Shown: positions 12,018-20,741 of the stretch, in pieces
Numbering within the stretch: position 1 is the stretch's first letter
How the letters are laid out: the number at the start of each line of letters is the position of its first letter
Assembly (NCBI RefSeq): GCF_900110885.1
Contig: NZ_FOFJ01000020.1
Coordinates: 1 to 64,000 of the forward strand
Source of the DNA: Azotobacter beijerinckii
GTDB lineage: Bacteria; Pseudomonadota; Gammaproteobacteria; Pseudomonadales; Pseudomonadaceae
DNA: 64,000 nt
Reading direction: 5' to 3'
Position numbers and translations under genes: made by a program
Notes under the pieces: generated by a model
Told to the model about the DNA's origin: nothing
What the model saw: the letters and a program-made list of their open reading frames with translations, nothing else
Database searches by the model: none

Positions 12018-12521
12018 ATGACGTCCCGTTTCGGCAAGCTTCCCTGGCTCTGGCTGAGCCTGCTAGTGTTCGTCATCGATCAGGCCAGCAAGCTCTATTT
12101 CGAAGGCGCCCTGCGGCTCTACCAGCAGATCGAGATCGTGCCCGGGCTGTTCAGCTGGACCCTGGCCTACAACACCGGCGCCGCCTTCAGCTTCCTCGCC
12201 GGCGAGTCCGGCTGGCAGCGCTGGCTGTTCGCCCTGATCGCTGTAGCGGTCAGCGGCGTGCTGGTGGTCTGGCTCAAGCGTCTCCGCTCCGCCGAGACCT
12301 GGCTGGCCGTCGCCCTGGCCCTGGTGCTGGGCGGTGCCGTGGGCAACCTGTTCGACCGCGTGGCCTACGGCCATGTGATCGACTTCATCCTGGTGCACTG
12401 GCAGGATCGCTGGTTCTTTCCGGCGTTCAACTTGGCCGACAGTGCCATTACCGTGGGCGCCATCATGCTGGCGCTGGATATGTTCATCAGCAAGAAGTCC
12501 GGAGATACCGCCCATGACTGA
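12018..12521 (+). CDS. lspA: Lipoprotein signal peptidase (signal peptidase II)
   Basis: 167 residues with four membrane spans. It removes signal peptides from diacylglyceryl-prolipoproteins such as BamD in this window. Conserved NTGAAFSFLA (52-61), GNLFDRVAYGHVIDF with Asp122, and FNLADS with Asp141 mark the aspartyl catalytic dyad. Starts 39 bases after ileS and overlaps fkpB by eight bases at its 3' end. Confidence 0.96.
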   Translation: MTSRFGKLPWLWLSLLVFVIDQASKLYFEGALRLYQQIEIVPGLFSWTLAYNTGAAFSFLAGESGWQRWLFALIAVAVSGVLVVWLKRLRSAETWLAVALALVLGGAVGNLFDRVAYGHVIDFILVHWQDRWFFPAFNLADSAITVGAIMLALDMFISKKSGDTAHD

Positions 12522-12951
12522 ACTGCGTATCGGTCCCGATCGGGAAGTCACCCTGCATTTCGCCATCAAGCTCGACTCGGGCGATCTGGTCGACAGCACC
12601 TTCGACAAGCGCCCGGCCACCTTTCGGATCGGCGACGGTAACCTGCTGCCCGGCTTCGAACTGGCCCTCTACGGCCTCAAGGCCGGCGACAAGCGCGCCC
12701 TGCCGATCGCTCCGGAGCAGGGCTTCGGGCGGCCCAACCCGCAGAACGTGCAGGTCATGCCGCGTAGCCAGTTCGAGGGCATGGAACTCTCCGAAGGGCT
12801 GCTGGTGATCTTCAACGACGCCGCCGGCAGCGAGATGCCCGGCGTCGTCACGGCCTTCGACGACCAGCAGGTCACCATCGACTTCAACCACCCCCTGGCC
12901 GGTCGCGAGCTGACCTTCGAGGTGGAAATCCTCAAGGTCAAGGCGGCCTGA
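12514..12951 (+). CDS. fkpB: FKBP-type peptidyl-prolyl isomerase SlpA/FkpB
   Basis: 145 residues. A small FKBP with an inserted-in-flap (IF) domain. FAIKLDSGDLVDSTF, the AxxxGLKAGDKR turn, and APEQGFGRPNPQNVQVMPRS are typical of SlpA; the C-terminus ITFDFNHPLAGRELTFEV-like strand (here VTIDFNHPLAGRELTFEVEI) closes the FKBP fold. It may act as a chaperone for nascent or stressed proteins. ATG 12514 overlaps the end of lspA by 8 bases. The lspA-fkpB-ispH order is conserved in gammaproteobacteria. Confidence 0.94.
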   Translation: MTELRIGPDREVTLHFAIKLDSGDLVDSTFDKRPATFRIGDGNLLPGFELALYGLKAGDKRALPIAPEQGFGRPNPQNVQVMPRSQFEGMELSEGLLVIFNDAAGSEMPGVVTAFDDQQVTIDFNHPLAGRELTFEVEILKVKAA

Positions 12952-13041
12952 TCGACGAATTACGCTTTGCTGGAGGGGTTGCGCCGCTGCATGGCCAACC
13001 CACTCCATGACCCATTCGAATCACCGCGTGCCGAGGCTCCC

Positions 13042-13989
13042 ATGCACATCAAACTCGCCAATCCCCGCAGCTTCTGCGCCGGCGTCGACCGCGCCATCGA
13101 GATCGTCAACCGCGCCCTGGAGGTCTTCGGCGCGCCGATCTACGTGCGTCACGAGGTGGTGCACAACAAGTTCGTGGTGGAGGACCTGTGCGCCCGCGGG
13201 GCGATCTTCGTCGAAGAGCTGGATCAGGTGCCGGACAACGTCATCGTCATCTTCAGCGCCCACGGGGTGTCCCAGGCGGTACGGCAGGAGGCCGAGCGGC
13301 GCGGGCTCAAGGTGTTCGACGCCACCTGTCCGCTGGTGACCAAGGTGCACATGGAGGTTTCCCGCTACAGCCGCGAGGGCCGCGAGTGCATTCTCATCGG
13401 CCACCACGGGCACCCGGAGGTGGTGGGCACCATGGGCCAGTACGACACCGCCAGCGGGGGCGCCATCTACCTGGTGGAAAACGAGGAAGACGTCGCCCGC
13501 CTGCAGGTACGCAACCCCGAAGCCCTGGCCTTCGTCACCCAGACCACCCTGTCGATGGACGACACCGCCCGGATGATCGAGGCCCTGCGCGAGCGCTTCC
13601 CGAGCATCGGCGGTCCGCGCAAGGACGACATCTGCTACGCCACCCAGAACCGCCAGGACGCGGTCAAGCAACTGGCCGGCGAATGCCAGCTGGTGCTGGT
13701 GGTCGGCAGCCCCAACAGCTCCAACTCCAACCGCCTGCGCGAGCTGGCCGAACGGATGGGCGCCCCCGCCTACCTGGTCGACGGCGCCGAGGACCTGCAG
13801 CGCGAATGGTTCGAGGGCGTTCAGCGCATCGGCATCACCGCCGGCGCCTCGGCCCCGGAAGTGCTGGTGCGCGGCGTGATCGAGCGCCTGCAGCAATGGG
13901 GTGTCACCGGCGTCGAGGAACTGGCCGGACGGGAGGAGCACGTCACCTTCTCGATGCCGAAGGAATTGCGGGTCGTGCAGGTGGAGTGA
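13042..13989 (+). CDS. ispH: 4-hydroxy-3-methylbut-2-enyl diphosphate reductase
   Basis: 315 residues. Last enzyme of the MEP isoprenoid pathway, making IPP and DMAPP with a [4Fe-4S] cluster. Cluster cysteines are at 12 ([10 protein letters not shown]), 96 (DATCPLVTK) and 198 ([11 protein letters not shown]). The substrate-binding [14 protein letters not shown] and [10 protein letters not shown] segments are intact. ATG 13042 gives [10 protein letters not shown], the usual N-terminus; upstream in-frame codons are not IspH-like. This supplies substrate for IspB at the left of the window. Confidence 0.97.
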   Translation: MHIKLANPRSFCAGVDRAIEIVNRALEVFGAPIYVRHEVVHNKFVVEDLCARGAIFVEELDQVPDNVIVIFSAHGVSQAVRQEAERRGLKVFDATCPLVTKVHMEVSRYSREGRECILIGHHGHPEVVGTMGQYDTASGGAIYLVENEEDVARLQVRNPEALAFVTQTTLSMDDTARMIEALRERFPSIGGPRKDDICYATQNRQDAVKQLAGECQLVLVVGSPNSSNSNRLRELAERMGAPAYLVDGAEDLQREWFEGVQRIGITAGASAPEVLVRGVIERLQQWGVTGVEELAGREEHVTFSMPKELRVVQVE

Positions 13990-14060
13990 GCGGGCGGGAA
14001 GCCCGCGCAGTCCGGTCGTTTTCTCTCTCGGCAGCCTCGGCGAGTACGGCCAAGGCTGCC
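13990..14060. terminator. Possible terminator region between ispH and the fimT-like gene
   Basis: GCGGGC/GCCCGC (13990-14006) is followed by a T-rich stretch (14017-14028). A second stem GGCAGCCT/AGGCTGCC (14030-14060) follows. The genes converge here, so either hairpin could stop transcription from both sides. Neither has a classic long T tail. Confidence 0.4.
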
Positions 14061-14069
14061 AGGTTCCGG

Positions 14070-14585
14070 TCAGCAGGTTCCGGGCGAATCCTTGGCCGAG
14101 CGCACACGGCCGCTGGCGCTCAGGACCAAGCGTCTCACGTCATGCTGACCGTTCTCGTGACAGATCTTGAATGTTCCGGCCTGAAAGGCCCCGCTCGTCA
14201 GCTGCGCCTCTCCTGTCGCAACGTAGCGCACGTAACTGTTAACGGGGCTGTTGGGCGTGATCTGCACGCCGCCGGGGGCCGAGCCCTGCCTTAGCAGCTC
14301 CCGTTCGCCATCATCGAGGACAGCGTTCGAGTTGGCGTCGATATATACGACCCAGCCTGCCTCCCAATTGCCTCCGATGCTTTCGACCAGGACCGGATAG
14401 CGCTGACTGATCGCCGCATGCCTGGCCAGGGCGAGACTGGCGCGGAGGTTCCGGCTGGTGCTGCCGACTCGCTGGCCATCGACGGTATGGGTGAATGCGG
14501 GTACGCCAATCATGGCGAGCACTCCGACCACGGCGAGAGTGGTCATGAGTTCGATCAGGGTATAGCCGCGTGAAAAGCCGGGCAT
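14070..14585 (-). CDS. fimT: Type IV pilus minor pseudopilin, FimT/GspH family
   Basis: 171 residues. A class III signal: leader MPGFSRG, cleavage before YTLIEL with Glu at mature position 5, and a hydrophobic helix (MTTLAVVGVLAMIGVPAF). The rest fits the GspH domain (VDGQRVGSTSRNLRASLALARHAAISQRYPV, then GNWEAGWVVYIDAN…G). PilD at 39 kb would process it. FimT proteins of this group have been linked to DNA binding in natural transformation in relatives (family knowledge). Here it faces the opposite direction from the other minor pilins, unlike P. aeruginosa. Confidence 0.85.
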   Translation of the reverse strand: MPGFSRGYTLIELMTTLAVVGVLAMIGVPAFTHTVDGQRVGSTSRNLRASLALARHAAISQRYPVLVESIGGNWEAGWVVYIDANSNAVLDDGERELLRQGSAPGGVQITPNSPVNSYVRYVATGEAQLTSGAFQAGTFKICHENGQHDVRRLVLSASGRVRSAKDSPGTC

Positions 14586-14897
14586 GGTATCCGTACCTTG
14601 TCTTCATCTTTGTGAATGAACTCCCACATCCTGCGAGAGCCGTTTTCCAGACGACGGCAAGGCTGGAATGATCCAGCTCCAACACCCGCGCCGGGATTGA
14701 GTTCCGAAGATTAGGCAGCAGGGCGCAAGTGGGTCGTGATGGAGTTCAAGCAATCAATTCAGCCAGTGGATAACATAACTCGGTCGGCCATTGGAATGGA
14801 AAATCGATCTTCGCCGAGGCGTTCTCACTGGCCGGCGGATAGCTCAAGGTTGCCATTCAGGGCAAACGTAATGCTGAGCAAGTGGAAGGTGATAGCG
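14586..14897. other. Divergent intergenic region, fimT-like / pilE-like
   Basis: 312 bases without a convincing gene. It must hold both promoters for the divergent minor-pilin transcripts. I see only weak -10-like sequences (for example TAACAT near 14768) and no sigma-54 element. The GC content is lower than in the flanking housekeeping genes. An open frame continues from 14736 into the PilE-like gene, but its upstream part does not look like protein. Confidence 0.4.
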
Positions 14898-15290
14898 GTG
14901 GAGCTAAAGAAAAAGCGGGGTTTTACCCTGATCGAATTGATGATAACCGTTGCAATAGTTGCGATCCTTGCGGCAATTGCCTATCCCAGTTATCAGCAAT
15001 ATGTGATCCGGGGCAATCGTGCCGCCGCACAGGCGCAAATGATGGATATCGCCAGTCGGCAGCAGCAGTTCCTGTTGGCCAATCGTGCCTATGCCAGCAA
15101 GACCGCGCTCGAGTCCAGCGGCTACTCGTTACCCAGCGATGTGGCGGCTCGATACACCTACGATGTGACGCTCGGTACCGGTGCCCTTCCATCCTTCGTC
15201 ATCACCTTTACAGCCAAGGGGGCTCAGTTGGCTGATGGCGCTCTAACGCTCAACAGCGCAGGGGTCAAAGCCCCATCGGGCAAGTGGTGA
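14898..15290 (+). CDS. pilE: PilE-like minor type IV pilin
   Basis: 130 residues from GTG 14898. This start gives an 8-residue leader (V)ELKKKRG followed by [24 protein letters not shown], a textbook prepilin cleavage site with Glu5. AAGGTGA lies upstream. An ATG at 14871 is in frame but has no ribosome-binding site and would lengthen the leader. The mature part (QQYVIRGNRAAAQAQMMDIASRQQQFLLANRAYA) matches PilE/ComF-type minor pilins. It lacks the C-terminal cysteine pair of the major pilin. It leads the operon pilE-pilV-pilW-pilX-pilY1-fimU; in P. aeruginosa pilE is at the other end. Confidence 0.82.
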   Translation: MELKKKRGFTLIELMITVAIVAILAAIAYPSYQQYVIRGNRAAAQAQMMDIASRQQQFLLANRAYASKTALESSGYSLPSDVAARYTYDVTLGTGALPSFVITFTAKGAQLADGALTLNSAGVKAPSGKW

Positions 15291-15295
15291 GCGGC

Positions 15296-15862
15296 ATGCG
15301 GGCTCAGTGGGCCAGGCAGCGCGGCGTGACGCTGATCGAGGTGCTGGTGACCATTCTGATCCTGTCCATCGGCCTGCTCGGCATGGCTGGCCTGCAGGTG
15401 CGTCTGCAGCAGTCCGAGATGGAGGCCTATCAGCGGGCCCAGGCGCTGCTGCTGCTGAGCGACATGGCGAACCGGATCGCAGCCAATCGCAATGCGGCAG
15501 AGGACTATGTAACAGGGGCCGACAGTCCTGTCGGCGTTGGGTCCACCTGCAGCACATCCACGACTTCCCGCAAGGACATCGATCTCGGCGAGTGGTGCAA
15601 CGCGTTGCAGGGCGCTGCGGAAACCACCGGCAGCAACGCCAGCAAGGTGGGCGCCATGCTGGGGGGGCGCGGTTGCGTCGAGTCCCTGGGAAGCAACGAG
15701 TATCTGATCACTGTGGCTTGGCAGGGCGAGGCGCCGATTGCGGTGCCGCCGACCAGCGTTGCTTGTGGGGCGGATGAATACGACGGGGAGGAGGGTTCGG
15801 CTTGTGCCAACGATCTCTGCCGGCGTGTTGTGACCACTATTGTGCGAGTTGCCGAGCTATGA
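15296..15862 (+). CDS. pilV: Type IV pilus minor pilin PilV
   Basis: 188 residues from ATG 15296. A 10-residue leader MRAQWARQRG is cut before VTLIEVLVTILILSIGLLGMAGLQ, the PilV signature. It is part of the PilVWX-FimU priming complex that connects PilY1 to the fibre. Several cysteines (STCSTST, EWCNAL, GRGC, VACG, SACAND, LCR) suggest disulfides. A G7 tract (15661-15667) falls within codons for LGGRG. A GTG at 15284 would overlap pilE. The stop overlaps the pilW ATG (ATGA). Confidence 0.88.
   Translation: MRAQWARQRGVTLIEVLVTILILSIGLLGMAGLQVRLQQSEMEAYQRAQALLLLSDMANRIAANRNAAEDYVTGADSPVGVGSTCSTSTTSRKDIDLGEWCNALQGAAETTGSNASKVGAMLGGRGCVESLGSNEYLITVAWQGEAPIAVPPTSVACGADEYDGEEGSACANDLCRRVVTTIVRVAEL
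15661..15667 (+). repeat. G7 homopolymer inside pilV
   Basis: Seven consecutive G, codons 122-124 of pilV. A one-base change would shift the frame for the last third of the protein. Confidence 0.9.
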
Positions 15863-17034
15863 ATAAGCCTCTCGACAGACGGCGGAGGCCTGTCCGCCAT
15901 GTATTCATTCATTCCGCTCAGTGTGGTTTCAACTTGATCGAGTTGATGGTTGCCTCGACCATCGGCCTCTTGATCATGACGGCAGTCTTGACGCTGTTTC
16001 TCAATGTGAGTCGCTCCAACGACGAAATGAGCAAGACCAATATGCTGATCGAGAATGGGCGGTTCGCGATTCAGTTGTTGCAGAACGATATTGCCCATGC
16101 CGGTTTCTGGGATATCTATATTCCCGATTTCGACGACCTGACTTTGACGACCGCGCCAGTAGATATTTTTACGAGCGCTCCTCAGCCTTGTCTGGCTTTC
16201 TCTTCCTGGTCAACCGTCAGTCATTTCAATAGGCGCCTGGGAATTGCCGTTCAGGTTCATGATTCGGTGCCTTCGGGGTGCAGTAGCACGGTGACCAACT
16301 GGAAAAGCGGTACCGATATCCTAGTGGTTCGCCATGCACAAACATGTGTTGCTGGTGCAAGCGGGTGTGAGGAGGAGGTCAGTGGCAAACTCTATTTTCA
16401 AACATCGCGTTGTGAGGGGGAGGCAGCCTATAAATTAGCTACCACGGGACTCACCCTGCATCAGCGCAATTGTACGGATACTGCTCCCAAGCGTAAGTTT
16501 GTGTCGAACATTTATTATATTAGAAACTATGCCGTGACGACAGGGGACGGTATTCCGACACTGGTGCGTTCAGAGTTCGACTTGGTTAGTGGTGCGGTCA
16601 AGGCCGCGGCTCCTGTGGCGCTGATAGAGGGTATCGAAGACCTCAGGATAGAGTTGGGGATCGACCGCAAAAGCGATACGGGTATCGATGTCATCAGCGA
16701 CTCCAATTCGGCCAACCGCTATACGGCGGTGATCAAATGGGCCGATAAAAATAGTCTGACCTCTCCAATAAACCGTGGCGACGGTGTGCCGGACGAGTTC
16801 GTTCACTGTTCGGACGACTCGGGTAACTGCTCGGTCGACAGGCTGGTCAATGTGGTTGCGGTAAAGCTTTATTTGCTGGTACGCAGCCAGACCACCACTC
16901 CGGGATATGTGGACAGCAAGTCATATGTGCTGGGCGGGCAAACGATTGCGGCTGCCAACGATGGCTTCAAGCGCCATGTATTTTCCACCGTCGTTCGGCT
17001 TAACGATATTTCGGGAAGAAGGGAGACTCCATGA
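15859..17034 (+). CDS. pilW: Type IV pilus minor pilin PilW
   Basis: 391 residues. An unusually long arginine-rich leader (23 residues, ending AQCG) precedes FNLIELMVASTIGLLIMTAVLTLF, a prepilin helix with Glu5. The first mature segment NVSRSNDEMSKTNMLIENGRFAIQLLQNDIAHAGFW is strongly PilW-like. The central part (about 16150-16800) is much richer in A and T than any flanking gene (for example TTTATTATATTAGAAAC near 16510), suggesting allelic exchange or diversification of the exposed domain. Starts within the pilV stop and ends within the pilX start, so translation is coupled throughout. Confidence 0.87.
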   Translation: MNKPLDRRRRPVRHVFIHSAQCGFNLIELMVASTIGLLIMTAVLTLFLNVSRSNDEMSKTNMLIENGRFAIQLLQNDIAHAGFWDIYIPDFDDLTLTTAPVDIFTSAPQPCLAFSSWSTVSHFNRRLGIAVQVHDSVPSGCSSTVTNWKSGTDILVVRHAQTCVAGASGCEEEVSGKLYFQTSRCEGEAAYKLATTGLTLHQRNCTDTAPKRKFVSNIYYIRNYAVTTGDGIPTLVRSEFDLVSGAVKAAAPVALIEGIEDLRIELGIDRKSDTGIDVISDSNSANRYTAVIKWADKNSLTSPINRGDGVPDEFVHCSDDSGNCSVDRLVNVVAVKLYLLVRSQTTTPGYVDSKSYVLGGQTIAAANDGFKRHVFSTVVRLNDISGRRETP

Positions 17035-17516
17035 ATGGTCTTTCCGGATATGGCCGCCAAGCCGGTATGACGCTGGTAGTTGGGCTGATCATGCTGCTGC
17101 TGTTCACCTTGATGATTTCCAGCACTTTTGTGCTCAGTACGACCAATCTCAAGGCCGTCGGCAACATGCAGTCGCGCAACGAGTCGATCGCCGCCGCCAA
17201 CATGGCCACCAACCTGATCCTGAGCACGTCGTTCACCACGGCGCCCGCTGCCGACACGGTCGACGTCGATCTCAACAACGATGGAACCGTCGACTACTCC
17301 GCGACTATCGACCAGCCGCAGTGCATTCAGGCATCGCTGTCCGCCGCTACCGCGCCGAGCAGTGTGACCCTCCCGGCGATGTCCAAGGTCACCTGGAATA
17401 CCGTCTGGGAAATTCGCGCCACGGTGAGCGATCCGCTCAGTGGGGCCGCCGCTGTGGTGCGTTCCGGCGTGCGCGTGTTGTTGACCCAGGCCGAGAAAGA
17501 CAACGTCTGCCCCTGA
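17031..17516 (+). CDS. pilX: Type IV pilus minor pilin PilX
   Basis: 161 residues. Leader MNGLSGYGRQAG then MTLVVGLIMLLLFTLMISSTFVLS; the position-5 glutamate of ordinary pilins is replaced by valine, as expected for PilX/GspK-type subunits that sit at the tip. The sequence NLKAVGNMQSRNESIAAANMA is typical of PilX N-terminal regions. It overlaps pilW by four bases and is followed 12 bases later by the first possible pilY1 start. Confidence 0.87.
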   Translation: MNGLSGYGRQAGMTLVVGLIMLLLFTLMISSTFVLSTTNLKAVGNMQSRNESIAAANMATNLILSTSFTTAPAADTVDVDLNNDGTVDYSATIDQPQCIQASLSAATAPSSVTLPAMSKVTWNTVWEIRATVSDPLSGAAAVVRSGVRVLLTQAEKDNVCP

Positions 17517-17549
17517 GGCGGATGCTCGATGGATCTAAAGGATCGGGAT

Positions 17550-20500
17550 ATGAAGAGCATGTGGAAGAGGGGGTGGCTGGCAGTTACCTTGCTGGCTGCC
17601 AGCATGGGGGCCGTCGCCGAGGACGTCGATTTGTTCGTCGGCGTGGACTCCACGCAGAGCACGGACTATCCGAACGTCATCATCCTGATCGACAACTCGG
17701 CCAACTGGTCAGCGGCCAATCAGCAATGGCCAGGGGGGATCAAGCAGGGGCAAGCCGAGCTGACGGCGATCAAGACGGTGATCAACTCTCTGGCACCGGC
17801 AGGCACGGATGCCAAGGTCAACGTCGGCCTGATGATGCTCAACGATGCCAACGGTCAGACGCCCGATGGCGGTTATGTGCGCTCGGCGATGAAACAGATG
17901 ACTGTCGCCAACCGTACGGCGTTCAGCAATCTGGTGGACAGCATCTATCCCAATTTCGACTCGCCCTCGGAGAAGGTTTCGGCATCGATCGGCTACGACC
18001 GGGCGATGTTCGAGGCGTTCAAGTATTTCGGCGGCTACACCAGTCCGGCCAACGCCTACAGCAATACCGCCGGTTCGCCGGTGGATTCGACGCACTTCGG
18101 TCCTCGCCGCTATTCGGGGGCCTCGACTTACTCTTTGCGGGATGCGACGGCTTTCACCAGCAGTGCGCAGACTACCTACATTCCGGCCGCACCGACCACG
18201 ACCACCTGCAAGTCGAGGAACTACGTGATCCTGATCGGCAACGGCTGGCCGGCGCCGACCGAGACCGATGCGGCAACCCTGCTGCAGAACGTGGGTGGCG
18301 ATACCACCCAGATCTACGCCACCACCTCGGCCAAGGTGCGTTATGCCGACGAGATGGCGCGCTTCCTCTACCAGACCGACGTCAGCGCTGCCACCGGCAA
18401 GCAGAACGTGATCACCTACACCATCGACGTCTACAACGCACGGCAGGATCTGGACCATACCCAGTTGTTGAAGAGCACGGCTCATGTCGGTGGCGGCAAG
18501 TATTTCTCGGCGACCAATGCCAGTGAAATCCAGACGGCACTGAACAACATCTTCTCCGAAATCCAGGCGGTCAACAGCGTGTTCGCCTCGGTCAGTCTGC
18601 CGGTCAGCGTCAATACCCAGGGGACCTATCTCAACCAGGTCTACGTCGGCATGTTCCGTCCGGACCCAAATGCCCTGCCGCGCTGGGCGGGCAATCTCAA
18701 GCAGTACAAGCTGGGATTGGTCAGCAACGCATTGCAGTTGCAGGATGCCGGCAGCACGTCGGCGATCAATAGCTCGACCGGCTTCATCACCGAGTGCGCG
18801 CGCAGTTTCTGGGGACCGTCCTCGGTGAGTCTTACCCACTACTGGGATGCCGTTGCCCAGGCGGTAGGCGGCGGCTGTCTCACGATTGCCAACTCCACCT
18901 ACGACGACTATCCGGACGGCAACGTGGTGGAGAAGGGCGCACAGAGCTACAAGCTGCGTACCTTGAGCGGCACCGCCGCGCGGAATGTAAAAGCGTGCCC
19001 GGCTGCGGGGTGTCCGGCCCCGACCACGAGCATCACCACGACGCCGGCCGACTTCAGCAATACGACGGTTTCCTCACCGTCTGCATTTGGGACCACTGTT
19101 ACCACTACTGCCGAGCGCGATGCCTTGATTGCCTGGGGGCGGGGAGGTGATGCCGGTGCGACCAGCGAGTTCCTCAATGGCTCGGTCAATACGGCGTCGA
19201 CGACCGTCCGCCCCTCGGTGCATGGCGACATCGTGCATTCGCGGCCGGTCGCCATCAATTTCGGCACCGACACCAATAAGAAGGTGGTCGTGTTCTACGG
19301 CGGCAACGATGGTCTGCTGCGGGCGGTCAACGGCAACCGCAACGGGGGACTCAGCATCGGTACCAGTGACCAGCCCGGCGACGAGCTGTGGTCCTTCATG
19401 GCGCCGGAGTTTTACACGAAGATCAAACGGCTGCGCGACAACTCGGTGAAGATCAACTTCAAGGATCGCACGGTGCTCGCCGGGGAGACCGTAGCGCCCA
19501 AACCCTATGGGGTCGATGGGCCGATCACCGCCTATCAAGGGACCTCCGCGACCTGGCTGTATGCCACCCTGCGTCGGGGCGGGAATGCTCTGTACGCCTT
19601 CGATGTGACCACGCCGCAAACGCCCCGCCTCAAATGGCGGATCGGCTGCGATAGTCCAGGCTCGGGCTGTACCAGCAACTTCGACCGGCTCGGGCAGACC
19701 TGGTCGTCCGCCAAGCCGTTCAAGACGGCCGGGGTCGGCTCGGGCACGACACCGCTGCTGCTCATGGGGGGGGGGTACGATGTCTGCGAGGATACCGACG
19801 ACGGTACTCACAACCACAGTTGCGGCGATACCCCTCTGGGCAACCGGATCTATGTGATCAATGCCGATACCGGGGGGCGTGTCAAGGAGTTCACTACTAC
19901 CCGCAGCGTGGTCGGCGACCTCACCATCGTTCCGAACAGCTCCGGCCTCGCCACCTATGCTTATGCCGCGGACACCGGGGGCAACGTCTACCGGATCAAG
20001 TTCGGTAGTTCCGGAACCGACGCTTGGAGCATCACCAAGATCGCCTCGTTGGGCTGCGATGGTTCGGGGAGCTCATCCTGCAATGCCAACCGCAAGTTCA
20101 TGTTCGCACCGGACGTGGTGGTATCCGGGAGTACCTATTACGTGCTGCTGGGGTCGGGAGATCGCGAGAAGCCATTGAACAGCTATGGTGCGGCGACCAG
20201 CATGTCCAACTACTTCTTCATGCTCAAGGACAAGCCGGGAGACTCGACCTGGCTGACCTCCGAAAGCGGCAACTGTGGCGGTAGCAACCTGCTGTGCATG
20301 AACTCGCTGTTCGGCATCACCGGCACCGGCACGCCCAGCGATGCGGATCTGGCCGACAAGAAGGGCTGGTATCTGGCATTTGTCGATAACGAGCAGGTGG
20401 TGACTTCGGCCATCACGGTTTATGGCACCGTGACCTTCAGCACCCATACGCCGGCGGTCTATACCCCTGGGCAATGTTCCAGCCTGGGTACCGCGAAGGT

Positions 20501-20741
20501 GTACAACATCGACTACGCCAATGCCGAAAGCGAGAACGGCACCACGATGCGCTATGAGGAAATCTCCGGCGGCGGCCTGCCGCCTTCGCCGGTGGCCGGT
20601 ATGGTGACGCTCGACGACGGTTCGACCAGGCCCTTCGTCATCGGCTCCGATCCCGACTCGCCGCTGGAGGGCGGATCTCCCGACAGCGGCGCGACGGCGC
20701 TTCAGCCCAAGGCCAAGGTTTACTGGAATATCGAGCAATGA
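17550..20741 (+). CDS. pilY1: Type IV pilus tip adhesin PilY1
   Basis: 1063 residues from ATG 17550. That start gives a Sec signal peptide MKSMWKRGWLAVTLLAASMG…AVA; an ATG 7 codons earlier (17529) is possible. The N-terminal part resembles a von Willebrand A domain: NVIILIDNSANWS carries a DxSxN metal site, and a long loop region follows. The C-terminal half is the PilC/PilY1 beta-propeller (RPSVHGDIVHSRPVAINFG, VVVFYGGNDGLLRAVNG, GDELWSFMAPEFY, TPLLLMGGGYDVCEDTD). It caps the pilus, primes assembly with the minor pilins, and mediates adhesion and surface sensing in relatives. A G10 tract interrupts codons 739-742. The fimU-like ATG overlaps its stop. Confidence 0.93.
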   Translation: MKSMWKRGWLAVTLLAASMGAVAEDVDLFVGVDSTQSTDYPNVIILIDNSANWSAANQQWPGGIKQGQAELTAIKTVINSLAPAGTDAKVNVGLMMLNDANGQTPDGGYVRSAMKQMTVANRTAFSNLVDSIYPNFDSPSEKVSASIGYDRAMFEAFKYFGGYTSPANAYSNTAGSPVDSTHFGPRRYSGASTYSLRDATAFTSSAQTTYIPAAPTTTTCKSRNYVILIGNGWPAPTETDAATLLQNVGGDTTQIYATTSAKVRYADEMARFLYQTDVSAATGKQNVITYTIDVYNARQDLDHTQLLKSTAHVGGGKYFSATNASEIQTALNNIFSEIQAVNSVFASVSLPVSVNTQGTYLNQVYVGMFRPDPNALPRWAGNLKQYKLGLVSNALQLQDAGSTSAINSSTGFITECARSFWGPSSVSLTHYWDAVAQAVGGGCLTIANSTYDDYPDGNVVEKGAQSYKLRTLSGTAARNVKACPAAGCPAPTTSITTTPADFSNTTVSSPSAFGTTVTTTAERDALIAWGRGGDAGATSEFLNGSVNTASTTVRPSVHGDIVHSRPVAINFGTDTNKKVVVFYGGNDGLLRAVNGNRNGGLSIGTSDQPGDELWSFMAPEFYTKIKRLRDNSVKINFKDRTVLAGETVAPKPYGVDGPITAYQGTSATWLYATLRRGGNALYAFDVTTPQTPRLKWRIGCDSPGSGCTSNFDRLGQTWSSAKPFKTAGVGSGTTPLLLMGGGYDVCEDTDDGTHNHSCGDTPLGNRIYVINADTGGRVKEFTTTRSVVGDLTIVPNSSGLATYAYAADTGGNVYRIKFGSSGTDAWSITKIASLGCDGSGSSSCNANRKFMFAPDVVVSGSTYYVLLGSGDREKPLNSYGAATSMSNYFFMLKDKPGDSTWLTSESGNCGGSNLLCMNSLFGITGTGTPSDADLADKKGWYLAFVDNEQVVTSAITVYGTVTFSTHTPAVYTPGQCSSLGTAKVYNIDYANAESENGTTMRYEEISGGGLPPSPVAGMVTLDDGSTRPFVIGSDPDSPLEGGSPDSGATALQPKAKVYWNIEQ
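19766..19775 (+). repeat. G10 homopolymer inside pilY1
   Basis: Ten consecutive G inside the propeller domain, at the conserved MGGGYD. In the sequence given, the frame is ON. Loss or gain of one G would truncate the last 320 or so residues, including most of the propeller. Confidence 0.92.

Noticed and set aside
9080..12517. 1145-codon frame over ileS-lspA
   Set aside because: Out-of-frame shadow of ileS, with Arg/Gly/Pro-rich low-complexity text.
16907..18526. 539-codon frame over pilX-pilY1
   Set aside because: Off-frame; PilX and PilY1 both show clear signatures in their own frames.
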